The translations under genes were made by a program, and so were the position numbers. Shown in pieces: positions 56,090-64,000 of a stretch of 64,000 nt of DNA. The notes beneath the pieces are model-generated. The model ran no database searches and was not told where the DNA came from. It saw nothing but the letters and a program-made list of their open reading frames with translations. Where the stretch lies: NCBI GenBank assembly GCA_008501765.1, contig QQUE01000002.1, positions 618,336-682,335 of the forward strand, written 5' to 3'. Numbering within the stretch: the first letter of the stretch is position 1; each line of letters starts with the position of its first letter. Origin of the DNA: Calditrichota bacterium (GTDB taxonomy: Bacteria > Zhuqueibacterota > Zhuqueibacteria > Zhuqueibacterales > Geothermadaptataceae).

Positions 56090-58063
56090 TTATTCGTTTA
56101 ATGCTTTTTCGGCTTTTTCGAGCTCAACCAAAATAGGTGTTTTAAAGGGTTGCAACTCATAAATTCGATTCAATATTTCCAGCGCATCCCGGTACCGCCC
56201 TTGACTATTGTATCGTTTGGCTTGCTGCCAATCTTTCCTGATTTGTGTATTGAGCCAAGGTTCCTGATTCGCATTTAACCAGGAATTTGCAAGCTTCCGC
56301 TTCCGCTTTACTGCTTTATTATTGCTTTCTTCTTTTAACGCCTGATTAAAATAGCGTATCGCTTCTTTCCAGTTGCGCCTTTCGTATTGCACAAGTCCCT
56401 GGCTATATGCAGCATCAAAATTTAAACGGCTATTCCATTGCCCGATTTTACTGTTGATAGTTCGCCGTTGTGACTCACTATCAACACCGACTTGCAACGC
56501 TTCTCGCAGTTTGGTTACAGCATCCGGATACCGGCCCTGGCGCGCGAGGCGATCACCTTCTTTTATCAAATCGTCAATTTTGCGGTCGATCTGAATTTGC
56601 GTCTGTGCTATCCAGTCTTTAATTTCAACATTACCCGGTTCCACTTCAAGTCCACGCTGCCATTCGGCCAGGGCGTCTTTCCATTTTCCCGCATCAAAAT
56701 GTGTTTTGCCACTTTCGAGATAATTCTGAACCTGCTCCCGTTTTCGAACAACATCCTGGCGGGCGAGATTTTCAGCGGCCGCCGCCTCGATGCGTGCTTT
56801 CTGGAGTTGCTTGTATTGCACAAATGACCGCTCACTCCACTGCTTAACGGTTGCATTATCCGGGTCGAGAAGCAATGCTTCATCAAATTGTATTTTCGCA
56901 CCGAGAAAATCTTCCGCTCGATATTTCGATTTTCCGGCTTTCACGTGGCGCTCGATATCGACTCGCTTGTTAATTCTTTCCTGCTGCAATACCCTGGCTT
57001 CAATTTCGCGGTCGCGCTGTTCTTTTGCCGCTTCAACAATTTGTATTTTGGTTTTTCCAAAATTAATCGTCAGCGAAAAATTATGCGCCTTTTCCATTCC
57101 TTGCAGCGTACTGTAATTTGAAACAGTATAATCTAACCTGTAGTTCATGCCTTTGCTATTCAGAGCAACACCGCCGCCAAAAACAACCGAGCTGTCATCC
57201 AGGCCGAATCGCAGCATTCCTGTATCGTGATAATTATATTCACTCCCCAAGTGAAACGAAGCAGGAATATCGCTGTGGGAAGATGTTTCGACATCCATAA
57301 AAATAGTAAATTTATCCGCACCTGAAGAAATGTCGAAAGGAAAAGCAAGGCCAATTTTCGCATTCCTGGGTACTTTTGTCGGTGTACCGGTAAATTTCAA
57401 TCCCGGAGTAACAACATCCTGTATAATAAATCCCAGTGAAGAGTTCTGCAGAAGCTCAGGCATCCAGTCCGGGCGGTAAACAATGCCTAAATCCATGGCA
57501 AAACCCGTCGAACTTTGGCTTTCAAAATCCTGCTGTTCAATTTTTGTACTTACCCCAAATGCGAGGTTGTATTTTAGCTTCTTGCCATAAGACAATATAT
57601 ACAAAGAATGGGAATATCCAAAGTTCCCATTAAAATTGGCAAATTCATCTCGATATTCATTATCATTCGCAGAAACACCAACGCGAATCATGGCAGCGCC
57701 AAATGTACCGATATTGACCGTGGGATGGGCATAAGCCAGGAATTGAGATTGACCGATTAAAAGGTTTGAAACGTAAAGCGAAAGGGATTTTCGTTCCAAA
57801 ATATCTAACGCGCCGGGGTTCCAAAAAATGGCGGTGGCATCATCCGGCGAAGCTGTATAGGCTCCGCCAAGTCCCATTCCGCGTGCTCCAAATGCCTGTT
57901 GAAAAACCGGTTTCAGGCCACCACTTTGTGAATAAACCTGCCCTATAGGCGCGACGAAAAGCAGCCCAAAAATCAATACTTTCAAGCCGGTCATTCCAAC
58001 CTTATTTATCTGCTTACAGAACAATATTTTCATCCTTGATGTGTTTATCTTTTCCTGATTCAT
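56090..58063 (-). CDS. PorV/PorQ-like outer membrane barrel with C-terminal TPRs
   Basis: A 657-residue exported protein. After the signal peptide (LKVLIFGLLFVAPIGQVYSQ) the sequence QAFGARGMGLGGAYTASPDDATAIFWNPGAL is the hallmark of the PorV/PorQ (UPF0164) group, followed by barrel strands to about residue 335. A coiled-coil part and TPR-like repeats (AKIQFDEALLLDPDN, ALAEWQRGLEVEPGN, AVTKLREALQVG, AIRYFNQALKEES, ALEILNRIYELQP) make up the rest. PorV-type barrels carry cargo of type 9 secretion. It starts 12 bases after the giant cargo-like gene. ATG at 57994, with AAGG five bases upstream, gives a more usual signal peptide and may be the real start. Confidence 0.85.
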   Translation of the reverse strand: MNQEKINTSRMKILFCKQINKVGMTGLKVLIFGLLFVAPIGQVYSQSGGLKPVFQQAFGARGMGLGGAYTASPDDATAIFWNPGALDILERKSLSLYVSNLLIGQSQFLAYAHPTVNIGTFGAAMIRVGVSANDNEYRDEFANFNGNFGYSHSLYILSYGKKLKYNLAFGVSTKIEQQDFESQSSTGFAMDLGIVYRPDWMPELLQNSSLGFIIQDVVTPGLKFTGTPTKVPRNAKIGLAFPFDISSGADKFTIFMDVETSSHSDIPASFHLGSEYNYHDTGMLRFGLDDSSVVFGGGVALNSKGMNYRLDYTVSNYSTLQGMEKAHNFSLTINFGKTKIQIVEAAKEQRDREIEARVLQQERINKRVDIERHVKAGKSKYRAEDFLGAKIQFDEALLLDPDNATVKQWSERSFVQYKQLQKARIEAAAAENLARQDVVRKREQVQNYLESGKTHFDAGKWKDALAEWQRGLEVEPGNVEIKDWIAQTQIQIDRKIDDLIKEGDRLARQGRYPDAVTKLREALQVGVDSESQRRTINSKIGQWNSRLNFDAAYSQGLVQYERRNWKEAIRYFNQALKEESNNKAVKRKRKLANSWLNANQEPWLNTQIRKDWQQAKRYNSQGRYRDALEILNRIYELQPFKTPILVELEKAEKALNE

Positions 58064-58075
58064 TTCATTACCTTA

Positions 58076-61000
58076 TCATCGAATCACAGCAACTGTGGTT
58101 TTTGCGATATTGGAACCGGCTTTAATATAAGCCACATAAATGCCACTTAAAACAACCTGATTGGCGCCGTTTCTTCCATTCCAGGTAATCGTTCGTGCCT
58201 CACCACCACCCAATCCCTCCGGCTCCGTTTCGGCAAATTCACGATGATAAACCAGTTCACCAAAAAGGGTGTACACATCAAACGTTACAGTAGAAGGCTC
58301 GAGTAATGTGTAGGAGAAACGTGTCGTTCCGGTATTGGGATTAAATGGATTCGGATAATTGAAAAAATTTGTTGAGAAGTCACTACCGACGATAACCATC
58401 GCCTTGGAAGATATCTGCAAATTATCGCGCGCATTGCCATTTTTATCTACCAATTCGAGCCCAACCAGGGCGCGACTGCCGTGGTCTTGCGCATTTATGT
58501 AGGATTTCTCACTAATCCGCAACGAAAACTTTTTATCTTTAGTCCCACCTTTTATCTTGCCGTAAAGTGAAATGACATAAAGCGAATCAGGGACCAGTTT
58601 CAGGGTGTCGAGAAAAACGGTTTCCATCCAGTTTTCATCAAAATCAACCGGGTTGATCGCGGTATTCAAAATCACGTTCTCCGTATCTTCCAGAATCTGC
58701 CGTGCGGACAAACTTTCGAGTACTTCGTTTGCAATGAGCGATTCTCCGGCTGCGTCGAAAACATCAACTTTTAACGACAGCAAATCGATCAAACTTGCAT
58801 ATTCGTCACCTTTGTTTGTGAAACCGAGGCGAAGTAACTCAACAGCATCCTGGCCTTCTGCGACCACTGAATTCGCCACCACGTCCATCTCCCGCATTTC
58901 GAGCTGGCCACTGTTTGTGCGAATCGGAATTGAGATATTCGTTTGGGTGAAATTAACGGTCAAGCCACTGTTTTCATCCAAAGGCAAGCTGAATAACTCA
59001 ATTTCAATTGTCTCAGTTTCTGTTTTACTTTCCGGAGCAGTAATCACCCAGGAAGCCGTGCCACCGAGAGTACCGACGCTTTGTTCTTTGTTTAGTGAGT
59101 CGGTAACGTAGCCCGGCGGTGGATCCTTTAACCGGACATTTATCGTTGTTCCGTTTTGTAAATTAGCCGTTCCTAATTTAATCAGGTCTGCCTGAATGGT
59201 AAATTTCTGATTTGGCGAGACGATTTTATCCGTGGCGGATGCCGGAGAAACGATTTCTGCGGTGAAGGAATAGGACGGCTTCTTGACTGTCGTAACAACC
59301 ACTTTTCCCGATTCGCCCGGCAACACATCGTCGCCGCTTGTGGCATCTTTGTAGCTCCATACGATTGCGAAAGAATCAACCGACGCATTGGCTGGAGCGG
59401 TCACTTTCCACTCAAATGTTTCACCAACCGAATTAAAATTATCAATCGAAGCCGGTTGACGTGAGGCATTTTCAATACTAAAATCTGTTCCAGCCATTTG
59501 CTTCAACTGCAAATCAACATCTTTAACATCGAGACCGATCAATTTGGCCTTTATTCTAAACTGTTGATCCGTGCTGATGATGTTGTCCGTCGCACCAATG
59601 GGTTCAAATATGGCAAAATCACTGATCAAAATTGACCCGGTTTCACGAACAGCGATATTGACATGCAGTTCATTACCACCCGGGACCAGCGCGGCCGGTT
59701 GGCCGGTATAAATATCGCTCGGTCGCGGATCGATCAAATTTACTTTAATTGATGTTTGCAACGCCTTGTTCGGCATTTGCAAGCGCCAAATATTTATATC
59801 ATCAACTTCAACACCGGTTAAAGTATCTGTCTGCGCAGGCGTCCCGGTAAATGTAATTTGAGAATTACTTGTATCAATAACGATCGTTGCGGTATTTGAT
59901 ACTCCTGCCGAACCGCTGTTTTGTAAAATTACCCGCAGATCATACGCTTGCCCCATGGCTAAACTCAAACTGGTCTCACCACCGTCCAACACTAAATTCA
60001 ACAACGCCTTGGGAACAAGATCCACGTTCAGGGATGTTTGTTTCGTGTGCAGGCCGCCGTTTCCGTCCGTGCCTTGCAGCGTGACATTTAATGATTTTGT
60101 TTCTGTTTCTGTCGCCGAAGCCGGCGCAATGATGTTCCACTCGACGTAGCCCTGTTCATCGTCATTCACTACGGGTAACACGGGCAAATTGCCCGTCTCA
60201 GAACCTGAATAAGCGAAACCTGCCGGCAGAACTAATGTAGCAGACGGATTCAATAATCGACGCCAGCCGCGCAGAAAAAGCCGCAGCGTAAATGTGGATC
60301 CGGAGGATATTTTATTATTCTCTGCCGCACCCTGCGGTGAAACAATTCGAAGTGAATCAATCTCAAAAGCGAGGTCGCCAACGGAGTAAAGCAGGGTATC
60401 GCTGTTGTTAAATTGCTGTGCCGGATTGCCGCTGTTTATATCTAATGGTGTGCCTAAAAACCGGACACTCACCGGATCGCCACCCGGAATTGAGCTGTTT
60501 GCGTCGGGCGAAATTAAACGCCACGTCAAAGACGGCGCGTTCATGTCAAAAGTAACTTCTTTCGTCTGAACAGAATCTGTTGAAAAGCTGTATCCCGCCG
60601 GAAAGTCAATTCTTAGCTGCCCCATGCCTGACAGCCCGGCAAGGCCACGATTTGTGACCGTTGCTGTTACCCTAAACTCCTGATCTTTTTGCAATTGCTG
60701 ATGAATAAAATTTGTTGAAGCTGTAACTTGCAGCTCCGCCGGGACCTGGGTAAAAAAGCGCACTTCATTCTTAACAGGTTCACCGATATTGGCGCCATTT
60801 CCGCTTGAAGTAACCGTTGCCGTGTCGAGAATAGCGGTGACTGTTTCACCAATATCGTTTTGGCTGGGGCCGGCTGTTATCGGAAAATCAATGGTTTTGA
60901 TTTCGTTTGGTTGAATGGTTGCAATTTCACCTGTGAGCTCGGAAAATGCACCACCGACAAATTGATTTTTTAATCGAACACTGGCTTCCTGAACCGCATC

Positions 61001-64000
61001 AACACCGTTGTTTTTAACGGAGACACGAATTGAAAAGGACTGGTCTGTATTTACAATTCCGTCGTTGTTTACCACATTTGGCGCTATTATTTCTGCTTTA
61101 ATTATTAAAACTGAAGAATTTTCTTCGATCAGCTTATTGGTGTTGCCGGCCGCGGAAATGGCCGCGCCGGTATTTACGTCTGTCGCGCCAAGGTTGACCG
61201 AAATCGCGGCATCGCCACTTTGAATACCGGTGCGGTTGATCGTATAAACTATGTCTGATTCCTGCCCATTGCCAGTCAGATCAACCGTTCCGGGTGAGCT
61301 GACTGTATAGTTCTGCGTATCATTCTGTGAATTAACAACGAATCCCAAATCAGCCGCCTGTGGTTTTAATCGGGCTGTTGCTTCACCATTATTTTTTATA
61401 GTGGCTGTTATCGTCCAATCTGAAAGCTGATTGGCAAAAACTGAAGCTGCTGATGGAACAACCTGGACTATTTGTATGGCTGCCGGGGTTTGTAATATGG
61501 CTTGTTCACTTGAATCAATGGCTGCACCTGGTGTAATTTTTACACCCGAGTTCAATCCTTTTGCAGCATAGATTGACGCTGTGAACGTTTCTGAGCCGGA
61601 ACGGTCCGCTGCGGTAATACTAATAGGAATTTCTGTGGTGGATTCGCCAGGAATCGAATAAGCTGAACTCAGTGGTAAAAAACTTGAAGGCGAGGTAATT
61701 TCATCACTCGCCAGCGACACCACAACACTATCCAGCGACTCCTGACCCGTATTTCGAATCTTCACCCGTATCTGAAATTCCTGTAGCCTGTTGACGGAGG
61801 GAGCGTTTAAACTGGAGATATAAGTCGAATCAATAGTTAAGGCTGCCGGTGTTTGAACAACCACCTGTTGCAATTCAACCGCCGTTGTTGAATCTTTGAA
61901 AGTCACACTGGAGTTTTTATCATAACCCCGGATCACGGCCCCGATGTTGAGCGATCCCACACTTGCTCCGGTTGTGTTGACAATAAATGACAACGTATCG
62001 ATGCCGCTATTCGTCAGAAACGTATTTCCACTTGACAATTGTACCGGGCTGGTTATAGAATATCCGGTTTCATCACTAAATAAATAATGCGTTGAATCGG
62101 TGCTAAAATTTATCTCTGCATCCGCTTCACCCAGGTTTTGCAGTACCGTTTTAACATTCCATGGCGTTGTTTGGTTGGCTGTAACTGTTGCAGGTACAAT
62201 TATTTCTTTAATTGAAACAGAAGCTGCTGTCTGCACTGTGAACGAACTGTTGGCGTCTGTCAAATCGATCAGGCTGCCATCCGAGCCAATGAAGTGGGCA
62301 TCTATCGATATTAATCCGGTCGTCGAGCCAGTCGTATCGATTGCAAAATTATAATTTCCCTGACTGTGCGGCCCAATCGCAGTCAATGCGGGTGGAGTAA
62401 TCGTAAATTCATTGGTTTTTTCAACCGCACCTGCGAAGAAGCGCAGGTCCAGACTTGTTACATTAACGGTGCTTGAGCTGCTGTTATCAACCACAACCTG
62501 TATCGTCCACTGTTTTGACATGTTTGCCGTTACTTTTGCCTGACTCGGAATAACGGAGACAATAGTAACCGATTCCGAGCTTTCAACTGTCCACGTTCCG
62601 GTTGCACTGGCGCCATCAAGGTCTGTCGCCTGCAATCCTGAATTTGCGTCATGAGCTGTTAATTCTGCGTCAAGAGTAATGGTTCCTATTTGTGCTTGAG
62701 AAAGAACATCCACCTTATAATCAAGCTGAACATTGCCTCCGGTTCCCGGAATAATTGTCGGGTTGCCCGTCACCGGCGAAACGATATATCCCGTAGAAAC
62801 ATCCGTATTCCCATTTTTAAAAATCAGCTTTATATTATCAATTACTGCATTGGCTGTTTCAGCATCTCCACCGGGTACATTGATGACGACACTAACGATA
62901 TGTCCTGCTGTTCCCTGATCAACCACCGCATCGACTGGTGTTACGGAAACGATGCCAACGGATGGATTTTTTTGAATATTCCACCGTGGAGCTCTGTTTT
63001 CTGCGGCAGAATCACTCACTGCGGTTCCAGATACCGTTCCATTTATTATACCGTCGACAATGACCGAATCAATGGCTGCACCCACTGTGATATCCACATT
63101 GTATGTGAGGGCAACCGATCCACCATTTCCGGGAATCGAGGTCACTTCCGGATTCATCCGGGTGATATTTTCAAATCCGGTCCATTCCGTTATCCCATCC
63201 GAAGCATGCGTAAAAACCGGATTCGCCGAGGTGATCGTAATATCCTGCGAACCATTGTTTTCAACCGTCAGAGTTAATTGGGCATCTTGTTGGCCCCGGG
63301 AAACCGTCGATGACGCAGTGGACACCGAAACGATACTCATACTTGTTAACGTCAGTTCTGTGCTACCGTTGGCTGAACCATTTGTGCTGCTGGCAAATAA
63401 GTTTGTCGTTCCACCCAGCGTCCCGGCCCGAAATGTAAAAACGAGCTTGCTGCTTGCGTCGGTTGCAATCTGGACACCGGCGATAGTTGGATTTATGTCA
63501 TTTAAAATTGTACCCAAATTTGCCTTGCTTAACGAAATAGTAAATTCTTTTGCAGCTCCAACATTATTTCCTTCCGAGTCTTTAATAATACTCGATGTCA
63601 CCGTTGTTTCTGCGACGCCATCAGCCGGTAAAACAGAAGATGCCGGAGTGAGAGTTACGCTCCCTGCTGGCACACCTGGATTAACAGTAACAATCGCTGA
63701 GCTCGGTGTGCCCGCTACTGGCGTGCCCGTCACAGTCACATTTCCTGTGAGACTTGGAGAAAAGACAGTTGTTGAGCCTGAAGATGGTGAAAACGAACCA
63801 CTGGCAGCGGACCATGTGACACTCTCATTGCCGATATAATTATTCTGTGCATCGTAGCCGGCGGCATAAATTGTTACCGATTCATCTGCCGTCATTGTAT
63901 GGGTCGAGAATGCTTCACCACCGCCGTTAATTGCCGTGCGCAGCAAAACGTAATCGATGCTGCCAAGGCTCACGGTGATCGTGCCCGAGTAAGCATCAAT
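58076..64000 (-). CDS. giant repeat surface protein with a C-terminal sorting domain, 5' end outside the window
   Basis: The frame is open through the right edge, so the 1975 visible residues are the C-terminal part; no start should be placed at the GTG at 63973. Visible N-terminal sequence has bacterial Ig-like (Big) features. Then come about ten repeats of roughly 150 residues of CARDB/Ig-like type, each with a V-Q-T-P-A-x-L-x-I start and a W-x-I-x-V-x-x-x-N-x-G core. The last about 95 residues have NYPNPFNPNTGTTRFSYTL, VTFDVYTLFGELVY and WNGRNGANQVVLSGIYVAYI, the FlgD-Ig-like sorting domain seen in type 9 cargo. A cell-surface or secreted role is likely. It is followed by a PorV-like gene after 12 bases. 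Confidence 0.9.
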   Translation of the reverse strand: MDAYSGTITVSLGSIDYVLLRTAINGGGEAFSTHTMTADESVTIYAAGYDAQNNYIGNESVTWSAASGSFSPSSGSTTVFSPSLTGNVTVTGTPVAGTPSSAIVTVNPGVPAGSVTLTPASSVLPADGVAETTVTSSIIKDSEGNNVGAAKEFTISLSKANLGTILNDINPTIAGVQIATDASSKLVFTFRAGTLGGTTNLFASSTNGSANGSTELTLTSMSIVSVSTASSTVSRGQQDAQLTLTVENNGSQDITITSANPVFTHASDGITEWTGFENITRMNPEVTSIPGNGGSVALTYNVDITVGAAIDSVIVDGIINGTVSGTAVSDSAAENRAPRWNIQKNPSVGIVSVTPVDAVVDQGTAGHIVSVVINVPGGDAETANAVIDNIKLIFKNGNTDVSTGYIVSPVTGNPTIIPGTGGNVQLDYKVDVLSQAQIGTITLDAELTAHDANSGLQATDLDGASATGTWTVESSESVTIVSVIPSQAKVTANMSKQWTIQVVVDNSSSSTVNVTSLDLRFFAGAVEKTNEFTITPPALTAIGPHSQGNYNFAIDTTGSTTGLISIDAHFIGSDGSLIDLTDANSSFTVQTAASVSIKEIIVPATVTANQTTPWNVKTVLQNLGEADAEINFSTDSTHYLFSDETGYSITSPVQLSSGNTFLTNSGIDTLSFIVNTTGASVGSLNIGAVIRGYDKNSSVTFKDSTTAVELQQVVVQTPAALTIDSTYISSLNAPSVNRLQEFQIRVKIRNTGQESLDSVVVSLASDEITSPSSFLPLSSAYSIPGESTTEIPISITAADRSGSETFTASIYAAKGLNSGVKITPGAAIDSSEQAILQTPAAIQIVQVVPSAASVFANQLSDWTITATIKNNGEATARLKPQAADLGFVVNSQNDTQNYTVSSPGTVDLTGNGQESDIVYTINRTGIQSGDAAISVNLGATDVNTGAAISAAGNTNKLIEENSSVLIIKAEIIAPNVVNNDGIVNTDQSFSIRVSVKNNGVDAVQEASVRLKNQFVGGAFSELTGEIATIQPNEIKTIDFPITAGPSQNDIGETVTAILDTATVTSSGNGANIGEPVKNEVRFFTQVPAELQVTASTNFIHQQLQKDQEFRVTATVTNRGLAGLSGMGQLRIDFPAGYSFSTDSVQTKEVTFDMNAPSLTWRLISPDANSSIPGGDPVSVRFLGTPLDINSGNPAQQFNNSDTLLYSVGDLAFEIDSLRIVSPQGAAENNKISSGSTFTLRLFLRGWRRLLNPSATLVLPAGFAYSGSETGNLPVLPVVNDDEQGYVEWNIIAPASATETETKSLNVTLQGTDGNGGLHTKQTSLNVDLVPKALLNLVLDGGETSLSLAMGQAYDLRVILQNSGSAGVSNTATIVIDTSNSQITFTGTPAQTDTLTGVEVDDINIWRLQMPNKALQTSIKVNLIDPRPSDIYTGQPAALVPGGNELHVNIAVRETGSILISDFAIFEPIGATDNIISTDQQFRIKAKLIGLDVKDVDLQLKQMAGTDFSIENASRQPASIDNFNSVGETFEWKVTAPANASVDSFAIVWSYKDATSGDDVLPGESGKVVVTTVKKPSYSFTAEIVSPASATDKIVSPNQKFTIQADLIKLGTANLQNGTTINVRLKDPPPGYVTDSLNKEQSVGTLGGTASWVITAPESKTETETIEIELFSLPLDENSGLTVNFTQTNISIPIRTNSGQLEMREMDVVANSVVAEGQDAVELLRLGFTNKGDEYASLIDLLSLKVDVFDAAGESLIANEVLESLSARQILEDTENVILNTAINPVDFDENWMETVFLDTLKLVPDSLYVISLYGKIKGGTKDKKFSLRISEKSYINAQDHGSRALVGLELVDKNGNARDNLQISSKAMVIVGSDFSTNFFNYPNPFNPNTGTTRFSYTLLEPSTVTFDVYTLFGELVYHREFAETEPEGLGGGEARTITWNGRNGANQVVLSGIYVAYIKAGSNIAKTTVAVIR

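Noticed and set aside
63060-63839. Long open frame on the plus strand (259 codons)
   Set aside because: It lies antisense to the giant repeat protein, has no ribosome site, and its Val/Pro/Ser-rich translation mirrors the repeat codons of the true gene.

Overview
The window is 64 kb of moderately AT-rich bacterial chromosome. All of its roughly 44 genes and all RNA genes lie on the minus strand, so transcription runs from right to left. The gene content points to a Gram-negative member of the FCB superphylum, in the direction of Calditrichota, KSB1 or Marinimicrobia rather than a named species. Supporting features are a giant surface protein ending in a NPFNP-type sorting domain (as in type 9 secretion cargo), a PorV-like barrel, an LptD-like protein, bactofilin, ExbB/ExbD/TonB-like proteins, many TPR proteins and a GGGP-synthase homologue. 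No insertion sequence, prophage or CRISPR array is visible.

Reading in the direction of transcription: (1) 64000-51442 is the most unusual part. It holds a giant repeat protein cut by the window edge, a PorV-like barrel with TPRs, a 1288-residue signalling chimera (RsbW-like kinase domain, two membrane segments, HAMP, SpoIIE phosphatase, transposase-type HTH pair, acidic linker, TPRs) and a STAS protein with its own near-consensus promoter. The STAS protein and the chimera share a roughly 47-residue winged-helix-like module resembling the HTH of IS3/IS481 integrases, a link I do not know from described partner-switching systems. (2) 51441-47736 has icd, obgE and dprA. (3) 47709-46397 is an RNA hub with all four serine tRNA isoacceptors, tRNA-Arg(ACG), tRNA-Ala(CGC), tadA and the SRP RNA. 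(4) 46337-36106 is a DNA-metabolism and lipid block: dnaX (with an A10 slippery run at the end of the clamp-loader core), ybaB, recR, pgsA, pgpA, cinA, thpR, recA, recX and alaS. (5) 36083-23600 has a GGGP synthase homologue, a PHP phosphatase, a BatA-like vWA protein, hflX, a sigma-54 activator with a degenerate receiver, an exported propeller protein, rarA and lptD.

(6) 23517-13194 runs parA, parB, an M23 peptidase, bactofilin and a complete F-type ATP synthase set (Z/I, B, E, F, H, A, G, D, C), closed by a clear terminator. (7) 13020-4106 is a seven-gene envelope cluster: two exported TPR proteins (one of 1360 residues), a small secreted protein, ExbB, two unlike ExbDs (one with Asn in place of the membrane Asp) and a TonB/AgmX-like protein. 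Its make-up recalls the Agl/Glt motor genes of Myxococcus. (8) 3650-1 has aspS, a strongly promoted small lipoprotein plus LysM protein operon, and the start of a phoH gene cut by the left edge.

Start sites were moved from the longest frame where a Shine-Dalgarno sequence, signal peptide or upstream RNA gene argued for it. Function calls rest on motifs read by eye; no database search was possible.
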